The position numbers and the translations under genes were made by a program. From IMG/VR virus record IMGVR_UViG_3300008952_000009, positions 1-64,000 of that record: 64,000 bases of DNA; one strand, 5' to 3'. This stretch comes from a virus. Shown here one piece after another: positions 15,653-22,553 of this stretch (positions are counted from its first letter, which is position 1; every line of letters starts with the position of its first letter). The notes beneath the pieces are model-generated. The model saw only the letters and a program-made list of their open reading frames with translations, was not told the DNA's origin and ran no database searches.

Positions 15653-16537
15653 TCAGTTCCTTTTGTAACTGGTTATTAGCAACTCTTTGCGATCTTTTTG
15701 TGCTTCTGTGTATACCTTACTAGATTGCATTGTATATGTCAAGTCCCAATCATTAAAATAATAATCTGAAAATCGTTTTCTTAAAACTTCGTTAGAATTA
15801 TATGTAATCATCCATTCATGCTTACACTTTACAACGTCGTCATAAAATCTCATGTGGTCAAAACCTGAGTGCATGTTGCCGTTCTTACCATAGAGGTCAT
15901 CTTTAATGTCATATGGTGGATCGAGGAATACAAAGCAATCTTGCCCCTTTGCGTTCAACACGCGATCATAGTCAAAATTAGTGATTTTCCAATCCTGTAT
16001 TATCTTAGAATATGCTGGCAGCTTGTTGATGCCAGTCATACTAAAGTTCGATTCTGATGCTTGCTCTGAAAAAGAACTGCTCTCACCAAGTCCAGAGAAA
16101 CTACACTTATTTAGTATGAAAAAATATACCGCCTTAGTAAAATCATCGACACTTGCGATGTCTGCCCTTGCTTTATTGAACAGTGCTCTGTGCTTTTCGA
16201 TGTTATCCAAAATAGACCTGTCCCATTGCGACTTGTCTACTTTATCCTTTCTCAGGGGTTTGGTGACATACTCAATGGGTTTCTTGATGCGTGCCAACTC
16301 TTGATGCAGTGCTGGTCCTTTATCCCTTAGTTGCACCCAGAAGTTATACAAACTGTAGTACGCATCGTTAACCCAGACCTTTGTACCTGGTCGTGTTTGT
16401 GTGACGTGTAGTGCCATTGAACCACCTCCGAGGAATGGTTCTCTAAATTCCTTAAACTGCTTAGGCAGATCAGGATCCAGTTTCTTGATGGCCCTGGACT
16501 TGCCGCCAGGGTAACGTAATGGTGTTTTCAATGCCAT
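15653..16537 (-). CDS. dam: D12-class adenine-N6 DNA methyltransferase (Dam-like)
   Basis: 294 residues. RYPGGKS at 8-14, AdoMet motif FREPFLGGGS at 31-40, catalytic FLDPPY near 200: the alpha-class order of Dam, DpnM and T4 Dam, which methylate adenine, usually in GATC. GATC occurs often in this window, so the phage does not avoid the site. It leads the operon Dam, endonuclease-like, second methylase. GGAG ribosome site. Confidence 0.92.
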   Translation of the reverse strand: MALKTPLRYPGGKSRAIKKLDPDLPKQFKEFREPFLGGGSMALHVTQTRPGTKVWVNDAYYSLYNFWVQLRDKGPALHQELARIKKPIEYVTKPLRKDKVDKSQWDRSILDNIEKHRALFNKARADIASVDDFTKAVYFFILNKCSFSGLGESSSFSEQASESNFSMTGINKLPAYSKIIQDWKITNFDYDRVLNAKGQDCFVFLDPPYDIKDDLYGKNGNMHSGFDHMRFYDDVVKCKHEWMITYNSNEVLRKRFSDYYFNDWDLTYTMQSSKVYTEAQKDRKELLITSYKRN

Positions 16538-16561
16538 TTGTTTGTGCTCCTATTTTTATAA

Positions 16562-17110
16562 TTACCAGTTAACGCCAGTTGTAATTGCAGTTGCCCAATA
16601 GTTGTTGACATCAGGTATGAAACTGAAGTGTACTGGTACGCTGAACATGCCAGCATCCAGAGTGTATCCAACTGCGCCGATCAGGTGAACAAACTTATCC
16701 TCTCCTGATGGATCGTGGAACGATAGGTTTGGACCTACGGCGATCTGAAATGACTTATCAATCTCAAATCCAATCAGTGCTCGAACTGATGGAGAGATAA
16801 CACTCTGATCTAATCCTGAAAGACTTACGTTCTGAATGAACAACACGTCCAACCAATCTCCACCTGGCATGCATTGCTGTAACTCGTACCCCATAGTGGT
16901 CATGTGTGGGCTCTTGAGTTTTGACTCCTCACCATTAGAGTCTGGTTTGTGTGAGTCGTTAGCATACGCATAACCGAATCGGACACCTGACCGCTTGGTC
17001 CACTTGCCTTGTCCCTTGGCGTCTGTTGGGTGTGCCGATGCCTGGGGACATCCTGCTAGTGGTGCAACGATTAACATCGCGAGTGCACAGATTAAAATTT
17101 TCTTCAACAT
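16562..17110 (-). CDS. Exported outer-membrane-like protein
   Basis: 182 residues. Signal peptide at 1-20 ending in the lipobox-like LAGC; an A-S-A signal peptidase I site follows a few residues later, so lipid anchoring is uncertain. The rest alternates polar and hydrophobic residues in beta-strand-like runs and ends in TGVNW with a terminal aromatic, as outer-membrane barrels do. It could alter the host surface during infection, for instance to block other phages; this is inference. AAAGGAG ribosome site. Confidence 0.65.
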   Translation of the reverse strand: MLKKILICALAMLIVAPLAGCPQASAHPTDAKGQGKWTKRSGVRFGYAYANDSHKPDSNGEESKLKSPHMTTMGYELQQCMPGGDWLDVLFIQNVSLSGLDQSVISPSVRALIGFEIDKSFQIAVGPNLSFHDPSGEDKFVHLIGAVGYTLDAGMFSVPVHFSFIPDVNNYWATAITTGVNW

Positions 17111-17142
17111 AGTTTCTCCTTTTTTTGTTGATTAAATAAAAG

Positions 17143-17216
17143 CGCCCTGGGTAGGATTCGAACCTACGACCTGCGGATTAGAAGTCCGATGCTCTATCCA
17201 GCTGAGCTACCAGGGC
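17143..17216 (-). tRNA. tRNA-Arg (UCU)
   Basis: 74 bases: acceptor GCCCTGG/CCAGGGC, D arm AGCTCAGCTGGATAGAGC, anticodon loop CTTCTAA (UCU), T loop TTCGAAT, discriminator G. CCA is not encoded. Reads AGA and AGG, which are common in phage genes here and rare in GC-rich bacteria. Confidence 0.96.
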
Positions 17217-17223
17217 ATATATA

Positions 17224-17316
17224 TTAGTGACTTCTTCTACGCCACCAATCAAATACTACACTGCCGAGGAAAATCCCAGCAGAGAGAGCGACAATATCAA
17301 TTATAAATCCGAACAT
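17224..17316 (-). CDS. Small membrane protein
   Basis: 30 residues, MFGFIIDIVALSAGIFLG then SVVFDWWRRRSH. One membrane segment and a basic end. GAAGGG ribosome site; promoter immediately upstream; tRNA-Arg immediately downstream. Confidence 0.6.
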   Translation of the reverse strand: MFGFIIDIVALSAGIFLGSVVFDWWRRRSH

Positions 17317-17343
17317 GTTTTATCCCTTCATTGTTGTGTAACT

Positions 17344-17372
17344 ATTGTATCAACACTTAAATTGAAAGTCAA
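17344..17372 (-). promoter_or_regulatory. Sigma70 promoter (TTGACT-17-TACAAT)
   Basis: Hexamers 17372-17367 and 17349-17344. The start region (AGTTACACAACAATGAAG) resembles that of the 587 and 1130 promoters. Would drive the small membrane gene, tRNA-Arg and the methylase cluster. Confidence 0.8.
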
Positions 17373-17605
17373 GCGTTTTTTGCTCTTGAAATGATTTTTA
17401 AAAATTTAGCACGAATCCACTCACACTCACCTGTAGACATTCTTATTTGGCATCTATACTCATCCCTGTGCCAAAAGTAATCGTCCGTAACGCTCGGCAA
17501 GTCGTGTATTCGCTTCTTCTGAGTTACTAAACCAATCTCTCCGCAATCCTTTGTAGGTTCCGTAACTCTAACGATGTCTCCAATGTCAAACTCTTGTCTG
17601 TGCAT
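17369..17605 (-). CDS. SH3-like small protein (family member)
   Basis: 78 residues, MHRQEFDIGDIVRV. Pattern: IGDIVRV, EIGLVTQ, YRCQIRMSTG. A longer loop (about 30-45) than in most members. Confidence 0.6.
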   Translation of the reverse strand: MHRQEFDIGDIVRVTEPTKDCGEIGLVTQKKRIHDLPSVTDDYFWHRDEYRCQIRMSTGECEWIRAKFLKIISRAKNA

Positions 17606-17617
17606 AAACCTAACTAC

Positions 17618-18124
17618 TTAAAACCAATCGTCGTCGTCCCAGTTGAACGGGTTGTCATATTCATCCGTATCACTAGGATCCTTCTTGTTGCCACTAGATA
17701 CCTTAGTTGATGGTACGTAAGGTGGTACAATTGGCGGTTTCTTGGTTGTTTTTGCTGAAGATCTTTTAGTGTATTGCTTTTGCTTCAGCACCTTCTTTTT
17801 CTTTTCAAACTTTCTTCTCAATATCTCAACCTTATCGTGCCTTTCGATAATACCCTGGGACATTGCTGGCAAATAAGACGGGTCTCCCCCGTCAAACACT
17901 CTTACTTTTTCTCCCGACTTGAGAGTGAGTACAGGGTCTCCACCGATGATAGAAGGATGTGCAATAAGTTCCGATGCTGTCAGGTTCTTATAGAGAGTCT
18001 TCACTCGCCCCTCAATTACACTCGTTACGGGTACCCTAAAAGTACCCTTACTATCAGCCTCCACGACTGTTCTCTCCCCATCATAGAGGAAAGAGACATG
18101 TTTTATAATCCTGGTTGACTTCAA
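17618..18124 (-). CDS. Hypothetical protein with Lys-rich and acidic tail
   Basis: 168 residues, probably from a TTG with GGAGG eight bases upstream; TTG and GTG codons slightly upstream are alternatives. First half beta-rich (SFLYDGERTVVEAD), then a Lys-rich stretch around 105-135, then Pro/Ser-rich, ending NWDDDDWF. Could be a nucleic-acid-binding protein; no family recognised. Confidence 0.6.
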   Translation of the reverse strand: MKSTRIIKHVSFLYDGERTVVEADSKGTFRVPVTSVIEGRVKTLYKNLTASELIAHPSIIGGDPVLTLKSGEKVRVFDGGDPSYLPAMSQGIIERHDKVEILRRKFEKKKKVLKQKQYTKRSSAKTTKKPPIVPPYVPSTKVSSGNKKDPSDTDEYDNPFNWDDDDWF

Positions 18125-18129
18125 GTCAC

Positions 18130-18357
18130 TCACCTCCAACGCCTCTTCTCGTAGCAGATATGGTACTCATCGCAGATCTGAACTTCTCTGGTTTCTTCCC
18201 AGCAATAATTCCTGTTACAGACCTCAACCCTCTCCTGTCCATAATAACAGTCGTATTCCGTGTGAGAATATTCTGGGTGATATGGGTCGCAATCATCGTC
18301 TAGCAAAATTAGACATCCTTGCAACATACAAAACAAAACCAATAATACTACTCTCAT
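18130..18357 (-). CDS. Small Cys-rich lipoprotein
   Basis: 75 residues. Signal MRVVLLVLFCMLQGC with lipobox LQGC. The mature part has nine or so Cys and many Tyr/Glu; DCDPYHPEYSHTEYDC resembles the lipoprotein at 1643-1912. ATGA overlap with 18354-18497. Confidence 0.7.
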   Translation of the reverse strand: MRVVLLVLFCMLQGCLILLDDDCDPYHPEYSHTEYDCYYGQERVEVCNRNYCWEETREVQICDEYHICYEKRRWR

Positions 18358-18497
18358 GTTCTACCCCAAATCAAAGTTCTCAACGACTTCACTCCAACTT
18401 CGGCCGCAATCAACGTACCATAGACAGCTGCACCAAGAATTAAAGGTGCTGCGAGAATGGCAACATCAAGACAGAGTGTTATGTCATCCCGTTTCAA
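18354..18497 (-). CDS. Small membrane protein with TTG start
   Basis: 47 residues, MKRDDITLCLDVAI then LAAPLILGAAVYGTLIAA: one long hydrophobic segment. GAGG lies seven bases before the TTG, inside the end of 18484-18744. The stop overlaps the next ATG. Holin-like in size, but the function is unknown. Confidence 0.6.
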   Translation of the reverse strand: MKRDDITLCLDVAILAAPLILGAAVYGTLIAAEVGVKSLRTLIWGRT

Positions 18498-18744
18498 AAG
18501 TAATCCTCAATTCTTTAATACGAGCACAAAGTTTGGCGTACTTCTCTGGGACGTGGCCCTCTTTCTTCCTCTCCAAGATCGACACCAGTGGTTCTGCCCA
18601 CTCATCGACGGATGGCACATAGACCAAGTACTTGTCGCCAAACACTTCCTTGTAAAACATCCCCTCAAGTCCATTACAATTAGTGCCAAAGAGATCATAA
18701 TCTCCAATAAAAATTAACGCTTCGCCCTGTTTAACTTCACTCAT
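18484..18744 (-). CDS. Hypothetical protein, distant SH3-like
   Basis: 86 residues, MSEVKQGEALIFIG. The first 55 residues (ALIFIGDY, DKYLVYVPSVDE) fit the small-barrel pattern loosely; the C-terminal 30 are a charged helix. Confidence 0.55.
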   Translation of the reverse strand: MSEVKQGEALIFIGDYDLFGTNCNGLEGMFYKEVFGDKYLVYVPSVDEWAEPLVSILERKKEGHVPEKYAKLCARIKELRITFETG

Positions 18745-18748
18745 CTAC

Positions 18749-18841
18749 CTAGTCCCTGTAATCATAATTAATGATAGCAAAACAAAAAAATAATAGCAAC
18801 ACAAAAAAGAACTTAAAAATAAAACCATCCGTAAGCAGCAT
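18749..18841 (-). CDS. Possible small membrane protein
   Basis: 30 residues, MLLTDGFIFKFFFVLLLF and on to FFCFAIIN, then a polar tail. Strongly hydrophobic, but no clear ribosome site, and the bases also read as a promoter (18771-18799). Confidence 0.4.
   Translation of the reverse strand: MLLTDGFIFKFFFVLLLFFCFAIINYDYRD
18771..18799 (-). promoter_or_regulatory. Possible sigma70-type promoter (TTGCTA-17-TATCAT)
   Basis: Hexamers 18799-18794 and 18776-18771, in an A/T-rich region upstream of 18484-18744. Weaker match; competes with the small ORF reading. Confidence 0.45.
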
Positions 18842-18855
18842 GTTGCCAAGAGCGC

Positions 18856-19059
18856 TTAACGCTTTGTGAGTTGCCAAATCCATACTTCCTCCACAATGCC
18901 CGTGGTCCAAGCTACGCGATACCTCTTCGCACTAACTGGTTTGATAACAATACCCACGCAAGCAGAAATATCCTCCCCCAAGAACTTTGAATATTCTCTG
19001 GCATCCAACCCAATTAGCATGCCTGGGTATATCTCGTTTGGTTTTAATCTCTTAGACAT
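18856..19059 (-). CDS. SH3-like small protein (family member)
   Basis: 67 residues, MSKRLKPNEIYPGM. Pattern: YPGMLIGL, CVGIVIKP, YRVAWTTG. Overlaps the gene before it by 16 bases. Confidence 0.6.
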   Translation of the reverse strand: MSKRLKPNEIYPGMLIGLDAREYSKFLGEDISACVGIVIKPVSAKRYRVAWTTGIVEEVWIWQLTKR

Positions 19060-19304
19060 TTTTTATTTTGTGATATGTATCGACTGATGTGATGACAGAT
19101 GTCAAGACTGTCACCTTCGAATCCTCGATCAAGTTCTTTATAAGACTCTAGTGCCTCTCTGGTTAATATAAACAATCTCGCAAATAAATCTGCTCTTGGC
19201 CCAAGATCTGATAATTGTTTCGTGTCCAAGTCATCCACTGAATACCCACTGTCTTCGTCAGACTTCCAATGGTAACCACTCCCCACTCTCCATTCTTTTG
19301 ACAT
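19044..19304 (-). CDS. Hypothetical protein
   Basis: 86 residues, MSKEWRVGSGYHWK. Acidic, mostly helical in the second half (LFARLFILTREALESY). No family recognised. Overlaps 19258-19491 by 47 bases, so the start of one of them may differ. Confidence 0.5.
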   Translation of the reverse strand: MSKEWRVGSGYHWKSDEDSGYSVDDLDTKQLSDLGPRADLFARLFILTREALESYKELDRGFEGDSLDICHHISRYISQNKKCLRD

Positions 19305-19491
19305 CTTTCTTTCTAATTAAACTCCACGACTTAAATTTGGTAATCCTACCCTCGTTTAACCCGTTTAACAATAAAACATTGTAATAATCATTGGGAAGAA
19401 ACCCAACTACTTTTCCAAAAACATTAATTGGTTTACCTAGAGGAAAGTCCCTTAAGTAAACCTCATCGCCTCTGTTAAACTCCCTGTCCAT
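19258..19491 (-). CDS. SH3-like small protein (family member)
   Basis: 77 residues, MDREFNRGDEVYLR. Pattern: RGDEVYL, FGKVVGFL, YYNVLLLNG. A tail of 16 residues lies in the overlap with the next gene. Confidence 0.6.
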   Translation of the reverse strand: MDREFNRGDEVYLRDFPLGKPINVFGKVVGFLPNDYYNVLLLNGLNEGRITKFKSWSLIRKKDVKRMESGEWLPLEV

Positions 19492-19529
19492 ACTAAGTAA
19501 TTAGTACAGACAGGGGTTCAAAAGGTGAT

Positions 19530-19967
19530 CTAATTTACCTCTACTAATTCGATATCAAAGTTGAGATTCTTGCCTGCCATAGGATGATTAAAATCAATCA
19601 CAACAAACTCCTCCTCAACCTGATTAATCACTCCACGAACTGGCTGATTCTGTACGTTTCCTTCAATAACCACTCCCGCTTCAAACTCAAAGTTCTCTGG
19701 AAATGATTGTTTTGGCACAGATTGGATGCCTTCAGGATTATGTTCACCATAAGCCTGTTCAGGTTCAAGTGTAACAGTCTTCGTTTCGCCAACCTTCATC
19801 CCATTAACAGCTGCGTCAAATCCAGGGATCATCTGCCCTGCACCCACAGTAAACTCAATGGCCTCGCCACGGTCATACGAACTATCAAAAACAGTTCCGT
19901 CCTCGAAGGTTCCCTTGTAGTGAACATGCACTGCACGACCTTCCTTTGCTATTGTCTTCTTACCCAT
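19530..19967 (-). CDS. FKBP/SlyD-type peptidyl-prolyl isomerase
   Basis: 145 residues. Catalyses cis/trans isomerisation of X-Pro bonds and helps folding. VHVHYKGTFEDGTVFDSS is the FKBP start; GAGQMIPGFDAAVNGMKVGE is the conserved core; an insert-in-flap domain of about 60 residues (AYGEHNPEGI to VEEEFVVIDFNHP) and NHPMAGKNLNF are as in SlyD and SlpA. No His-rich tail. Cytoplasmic. Prolyl isomerases are unusual in phages; with GroEL, GroES and Hsp20 it extends the folding set of this phage. Confidence 0.92.
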   Translation of the reverse strand: MGKKTIAKEGRAVHVHYKGTFEDGTVFDSSYDRGEAIEFTVGAGQMIPGFDAAVNGMKVGETKTVTLEPEQAYGEHNPEGIQSVPKQSFPENFEFEAGVVIEGNVQNQPVRGVINQVEEEFVVIDFNHPMAGKNLNFDIELVEVN

Positions 19968-19981
19968 TTTATGTACTCCTT

Positions 19982-20236
19982 TTAATTGTTTTGGTTAAGA
20001 TCTTTTTTTCTCTTCATTTTTTTCTTGAGGTATTTTCCAACCTCTGATTCTAGTTCAACCTCCTCCAATCCCTCCTCTTCTGGAGGTTCCCATATGTCCC
20101 ACTCTACATTATCCATATTATCCTTTCCGTAGATGTAAGTCAAGTGATTTTCGAAATCTTTTGCCTTACAGTCAAAAGTCGAAGTCCTATCTTCGATATG
20201 ATTATTCTTGAGAATATATACTGTCGCTTCAATCAT
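19982..20236 (-). CDS. Hypothetical acidic protein
   Basis: 84 residues, MIEATVYILKNNHI. Beta-alpha start, a very acidic middle (PPEEEGLEEVELESE), basic end (KKKMKRKKD). ATGA overlap with the upstream gene. Confidence 0.6.
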   Translation of the reverse strand: MIEATVYILKNNHIEDRTSTFDCKAKDFENHLTYIYGKDNMDNVEWDIWEPPEEEGLEEVELESEVGKYLKKKMKRKKDLNQNN

Positions 20237-20670
20237 CCAACAATCCTTATAACTGGTCTTAATTCGGAAGAGAACCCCTTCTCTTCATAGTATTCTAAAT
20301 CCATCTCATTCAACTTCTTAAAGACCGCGCTCAACTTATCAGAAGAATTGGGTCCAAAAACTACACTCGACGGGAATGAAACAAAGTTTAAAAACTCATC
20401 CAGTTCCCTCTCAATGTTGGTTGTGGATATACCTCGCATGTCCAGGGTTCTGTATCTTTTCTGTGTTCTTCTATATTTCTTGTTCTCAGCATATTTGATT
20501 CTCATATTACCACAGTCAATCATTTGCCAAAACTGCGCCTTCTTGATTCTATTTACTCTGTCCCTAAACAAGTAAAACCAATACGCCCTAGTCTCTTTGA
20601 TCAACAGCCCTGTACCAATATCTGTCATGATCATGTCGCCTGGTTTTACATTGTACCTCTCTTCTATCAA
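20233..20670 (-). CDS. Hypothetical protein with SH3-like N-terminus, TTG start
   Basis: 145 residues from a TTG that overlaps the preceding TGA as TTGA, with GGAG nine bases upstream. A longer reading from 20769 would cover a membrane gene in another frame. VKPGDMIMTDIGTGLLI then WFYLF fits the small-barrel pattern; the C-terminal 90 residues are charged and helical. Confidence 0.6.
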   Translation of the reverse strand: MIEERYNVKPGDMIMTDIGTGLLIKETRAYWFYLFRDRVNRIKKAQFWQMIDCGNMRIKYAENKKYRRTQKRYRTLDMRGISTTNIERELDEFLNFVSFPSSVVFGPNSSDKLSAVFKKLNEMDLEYYEEKGFSSELRPVIRIVG

Positions 20671-20792
20671 TCTCTCGTTCTCCAGAACAGATAAACCTGA
20701 AGGACAAACAAGGCCACTATCGCGAGAATATACCATTGCCTGTTCTCCATCGTTATGACACCATACCAATCGTTTACTTCCATAACATTCAT
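20667..20792 (-). CDS. Small membrane protein
   Basis: 41 residues, MNVMEVNDWYGVITMENR then WYILAIVALFVLQVYLFW, then RTRD. One membrane segment with positive residues inside. ATGA overlap before and TTGA overlap after. Confidence 0.6.
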   Translation of the reverse strand: MNVMEVNDWYGVITMENRQWYILAIVALFVLQVYLFWRTRD

Positions 20793-20965
20793 TCTCTCAC
20801 CAAACTTAAATCCCCAGACCACACCCAAAGTCTCTGCTCACCGAAGAGCACTAGAAGTTTGCCCACCTCATTTGGCTCCTTGAGTATTATACCATGCTTC
20901 ACCTTGGGGGATAACAAGGGATCATGGTGCCAGTGAGTATATTTTACCAAATCTCCGACTCTCAA
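20789..20965 (-). CDS. SH3-like small protein (family member), TTG start
   Basis: 58 residues, MRVGDLVKYTHWHH. Pattern: VGDLVKY, KHGIILKE, KLLVLFGE. The TTG directly follows the TAA stop of the DUF2061-like gene. Sequence similarity to the other family members makes the reading convincing despite the rare start. Confidence 0.65.
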   Translation of the reverse strand: MRVGDLVKYTHWHHDPLLSPKVKHGIILKEPNEVGKLLVLFGEQRLWVWSGDLSLVRE

Positions 20966-21169
20966 TTATTTGTCAACACCAAACCTTGTCTTGTACCACA
21001 ACCTCTCATGAGTATAGTATAGGACCGTCTTGGTCAAAATCTCTATGCCACTAAACATTGCTGCATAGTCAATGCTACCAGTCATTATCCACGATAATAT
21101 GAACGTGTCCAGTGTTCCTACAATTCTCCACGTTAGCGCCTTAGCGACGTGTCTCTTCTTTTGTACCAC
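20966..21169 (-). CDS. DUF2061-type membrane protein
   Basis: 67 residues with a GTG start behind GAGAGG. KALTWRIVGTLDTFILSW, then IEILTKTVLYYTHERLW, is the pattern of DUF2061 proteins: two membrane segments and a conserved K-A-x-T-W-R start. Role unknown. Directly after the 21203-21231 promoter. Confidence 0.8.
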   Translation of the reverse strand: MVQKKRHVAKALTWRIVGTLDTFILSWIMTGSIDYAAMFSGIEILTKTVLYYTHERLWYKTRFGVDK

Positions 21170-21202
21170 TATTACCTCTCCTTTGTTTGTTATTGTTTAT
21201 AT

Positions 21203-21231
21203 ACTATACCAGATATGTTTTATGAAGTCAA
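21203..21231 (-). promoter_or_regulatory. Sigma70 promoter (TTGACT-17-TATAGT)
   Basis: Hexamers 21231-21226 and 21208-21203, spacer 17, immediately upstream of the DUF2061-type gene. Confidence 0.8.
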
Positions 21232-21244
21232 TCTTTTTTTTATG

Positions 21245-21616
21245 TTATGGTAGGGGGCGTCCAATATAATTATTCCAGGCATATCTCTTTCTCTTTTCGA
21301 GATAATCTTCCTCGTCTTCGCAGTCATATGATTCTCTTTCGAATGGAATGTCATAATACGCCTTCCTGCCGTTGCCGTGTCTCAAGTATCCCTTCATCCA
21401 GTACCATCCGTAAAGAATTAGAAATCCGACAAAAAAGCACTCGATTTGCTGCTGAAAATGGATACACTCGTGGCGCCTGGTTGTTTCGCCTACTTCTCCG
21501 CGACACCAGACAAAAATACCAAGATTAATCGCTCCGATCTCAATTGGAGCAATCTTGCTCAACCAAACTGGGACTCTACTATTCTCTATGAAAATAGGCG
21601 TTAATGATTTCAGCAT
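21245..21616 (-). CDS. Membrane-associated HExxH-type protein
   Basis: 123 residues, MLKSLTPIFIENSR. RRHECIHFQQQIE carries H-E-x-x-H, the zinc-peptidase signature; a hydrophobic stretch (FFVGFLILYGWYWMKGY) follows, then AYYDIPFERESYD and a YAW motif near the end. I have seen this layout in phage and bacterial proteins of unknown function. Whether it is a protease is untested. Confidence 0.65.
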   Translation of the reverse strand: MLKSLTPIFIENSRVPVWLSKIAPIEIGAINLGIFVWCRGEVGETTRRHECIHFQQQIECFFVGFLILYGWYWMKGYLRHGNGRKAYYDIPFERESYDCEDEEDYLEKRKRYAWNNYIGRPLP

Positions 21617-21866
21617 CAGTCTTACCTCCGTCGTAAACCCACAACCATTTTTTGTAGAGCCAACCTTGACCGTTTTCAGACCTCCTTAGATTAGTAAAAT
21701 ATGATTCATACTTAACTCCTGGGACCATCCGTACAAGGGCCTTATCGCTATAACCGTCTCCTCTTTGCTCTATCCTAAGAAGTAAACCGATCCACTCGTG
21801 TCTTGGAAAAATATAGTGATGAACAAGGTCCCCCACTTTCGGTTCTTTTCTACTGGTTCGTACCAC
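21579..21866 (-). CDS. SH3-like small protein (family member)
   Basis: 95 residues, probably GTG start. Pattern: PKVGDLVHHY, IGLLLRIEQ, KALVRMVPG. The extra 30 C-terminal residues overlap the next gene by 38 bases. Confidence 0.55.
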   Translation of the reverse strand: MVRTSRKEPKVGDLVHHYIFPRHEWIGLLLRIEQRGDGYSDKALVRMVPGVKYESYFTNLRRSENGQGWLYKKWLWVYDGGKTDAEIINAYFHRE

Positions 21867-21874
21867 ATAAGTAA

Positions 21875-22012
21875 CTAGTATTTACAAGAACATTCTGTCT
21901 GCTGATATTCAATTTGCCTATCGTAATCCCTATACCAAAACACTACCGCAGTCAATATTAGAGACCAAAGTATTAAGGAAGTTTGTTCAAGAACTTTAGG
22001 CGATAGTTTGAT
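21875..22012 (-). CDS. Possible small membrane protein without a standard start codon
   Basis: An open frame of 45 codons encodes LEQTSLILWSLILTAVVFW then a polar tail ending CSCKY, the usual shape of the small membrane proteins in this window. There is no ATG, GTG or TTG before the membrane segment. An ATC at 22012 stands six bases after a GGAGGTGA ribosome site, the strongest in the area. The first codons overlap the end of 21996-22553. Confidence 0.35.
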   Translation of the reverse strand: MKLSPKVLEQTSLILWSLILTAVVFWYRDYDRQIEYQQTECSCKY

Positions 22013-22553
22013 AGTTAGTCACCTCCACGACTTTCGAAAGGTCATACTTATACTTAGCAGCAACGTTTGGTCTGCTCCTACTTTCCGCTTCTTGGATTAG
22101 GAACTTGAGCCTCTTAAACAACAACTCACAGTTTATATAAAACTGAAAGGCTTTGACCAACACACTAACACCCGTGAAACTCATGGAGGTAGTATTTTCA
22201 CTGAAACAAGTTCTGTCCTTCATATCGTTTCTGAACTCAATCTTCATCATTGTCTTAGACTTTAATGAGAGTTCCCTTCCAGCTGAATGATCTACTTGAA
22301 AATATAAATCACTCAACCCTATTGTGTCCAAAGACTTATAAGTTTCACCAAAGTGATTGACCAATGCATTAAATCCAGCGTCGACGAGACCAACTCCGTT
22401 ACCAGAAAATTCTCTCTCTTCCGAATTGTACTGCATCTTCAATGTAATGTCTGTTTGGTTCCTTTCTTCATATAAATTAAGTGATAGTAGTTTTAACTCT
22501 ACCCTCTCTTTAAGATATTCCACGAAATACTTCAAGATAAGATCTCTGTTCAT
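21996..22553 (-). CDS. Protein resembling the LeuA regulatory (dimerisation) domain
   Basis: 185 residues. Two similar halves: EFSGNGVGLVDAGFNALVNH near 48-68, and FTGVSVLVKAFQFYIN near 126-141, each after antiparallel strands. This repeats the layout of the C-terminal allosteric domain of 2-isopropylmalate synthase (G-x-G-x-G-P-V-D-A then A-L). No synthase domain is present. Family call from memory of the motif; it could be a small-molecule sensor. Confidence 0.45.
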   Translation of the reverse strand: MNRDLILKYFVEYLKERVELKLLSLNLYEERNQTDITLKMQYNSEEREFSGNGVGLVDAGFNALVNHFGETYKSLDTIGLSDLYFQVDHSAGRELSLKSKTMMKIEFRNDMKDRTCFSENTTSMSFTGVSVLVKAFQFYINCELLFKRLKFLIQEAESRSRPNVAAKYKYDLSKVVEVTNYQTIA

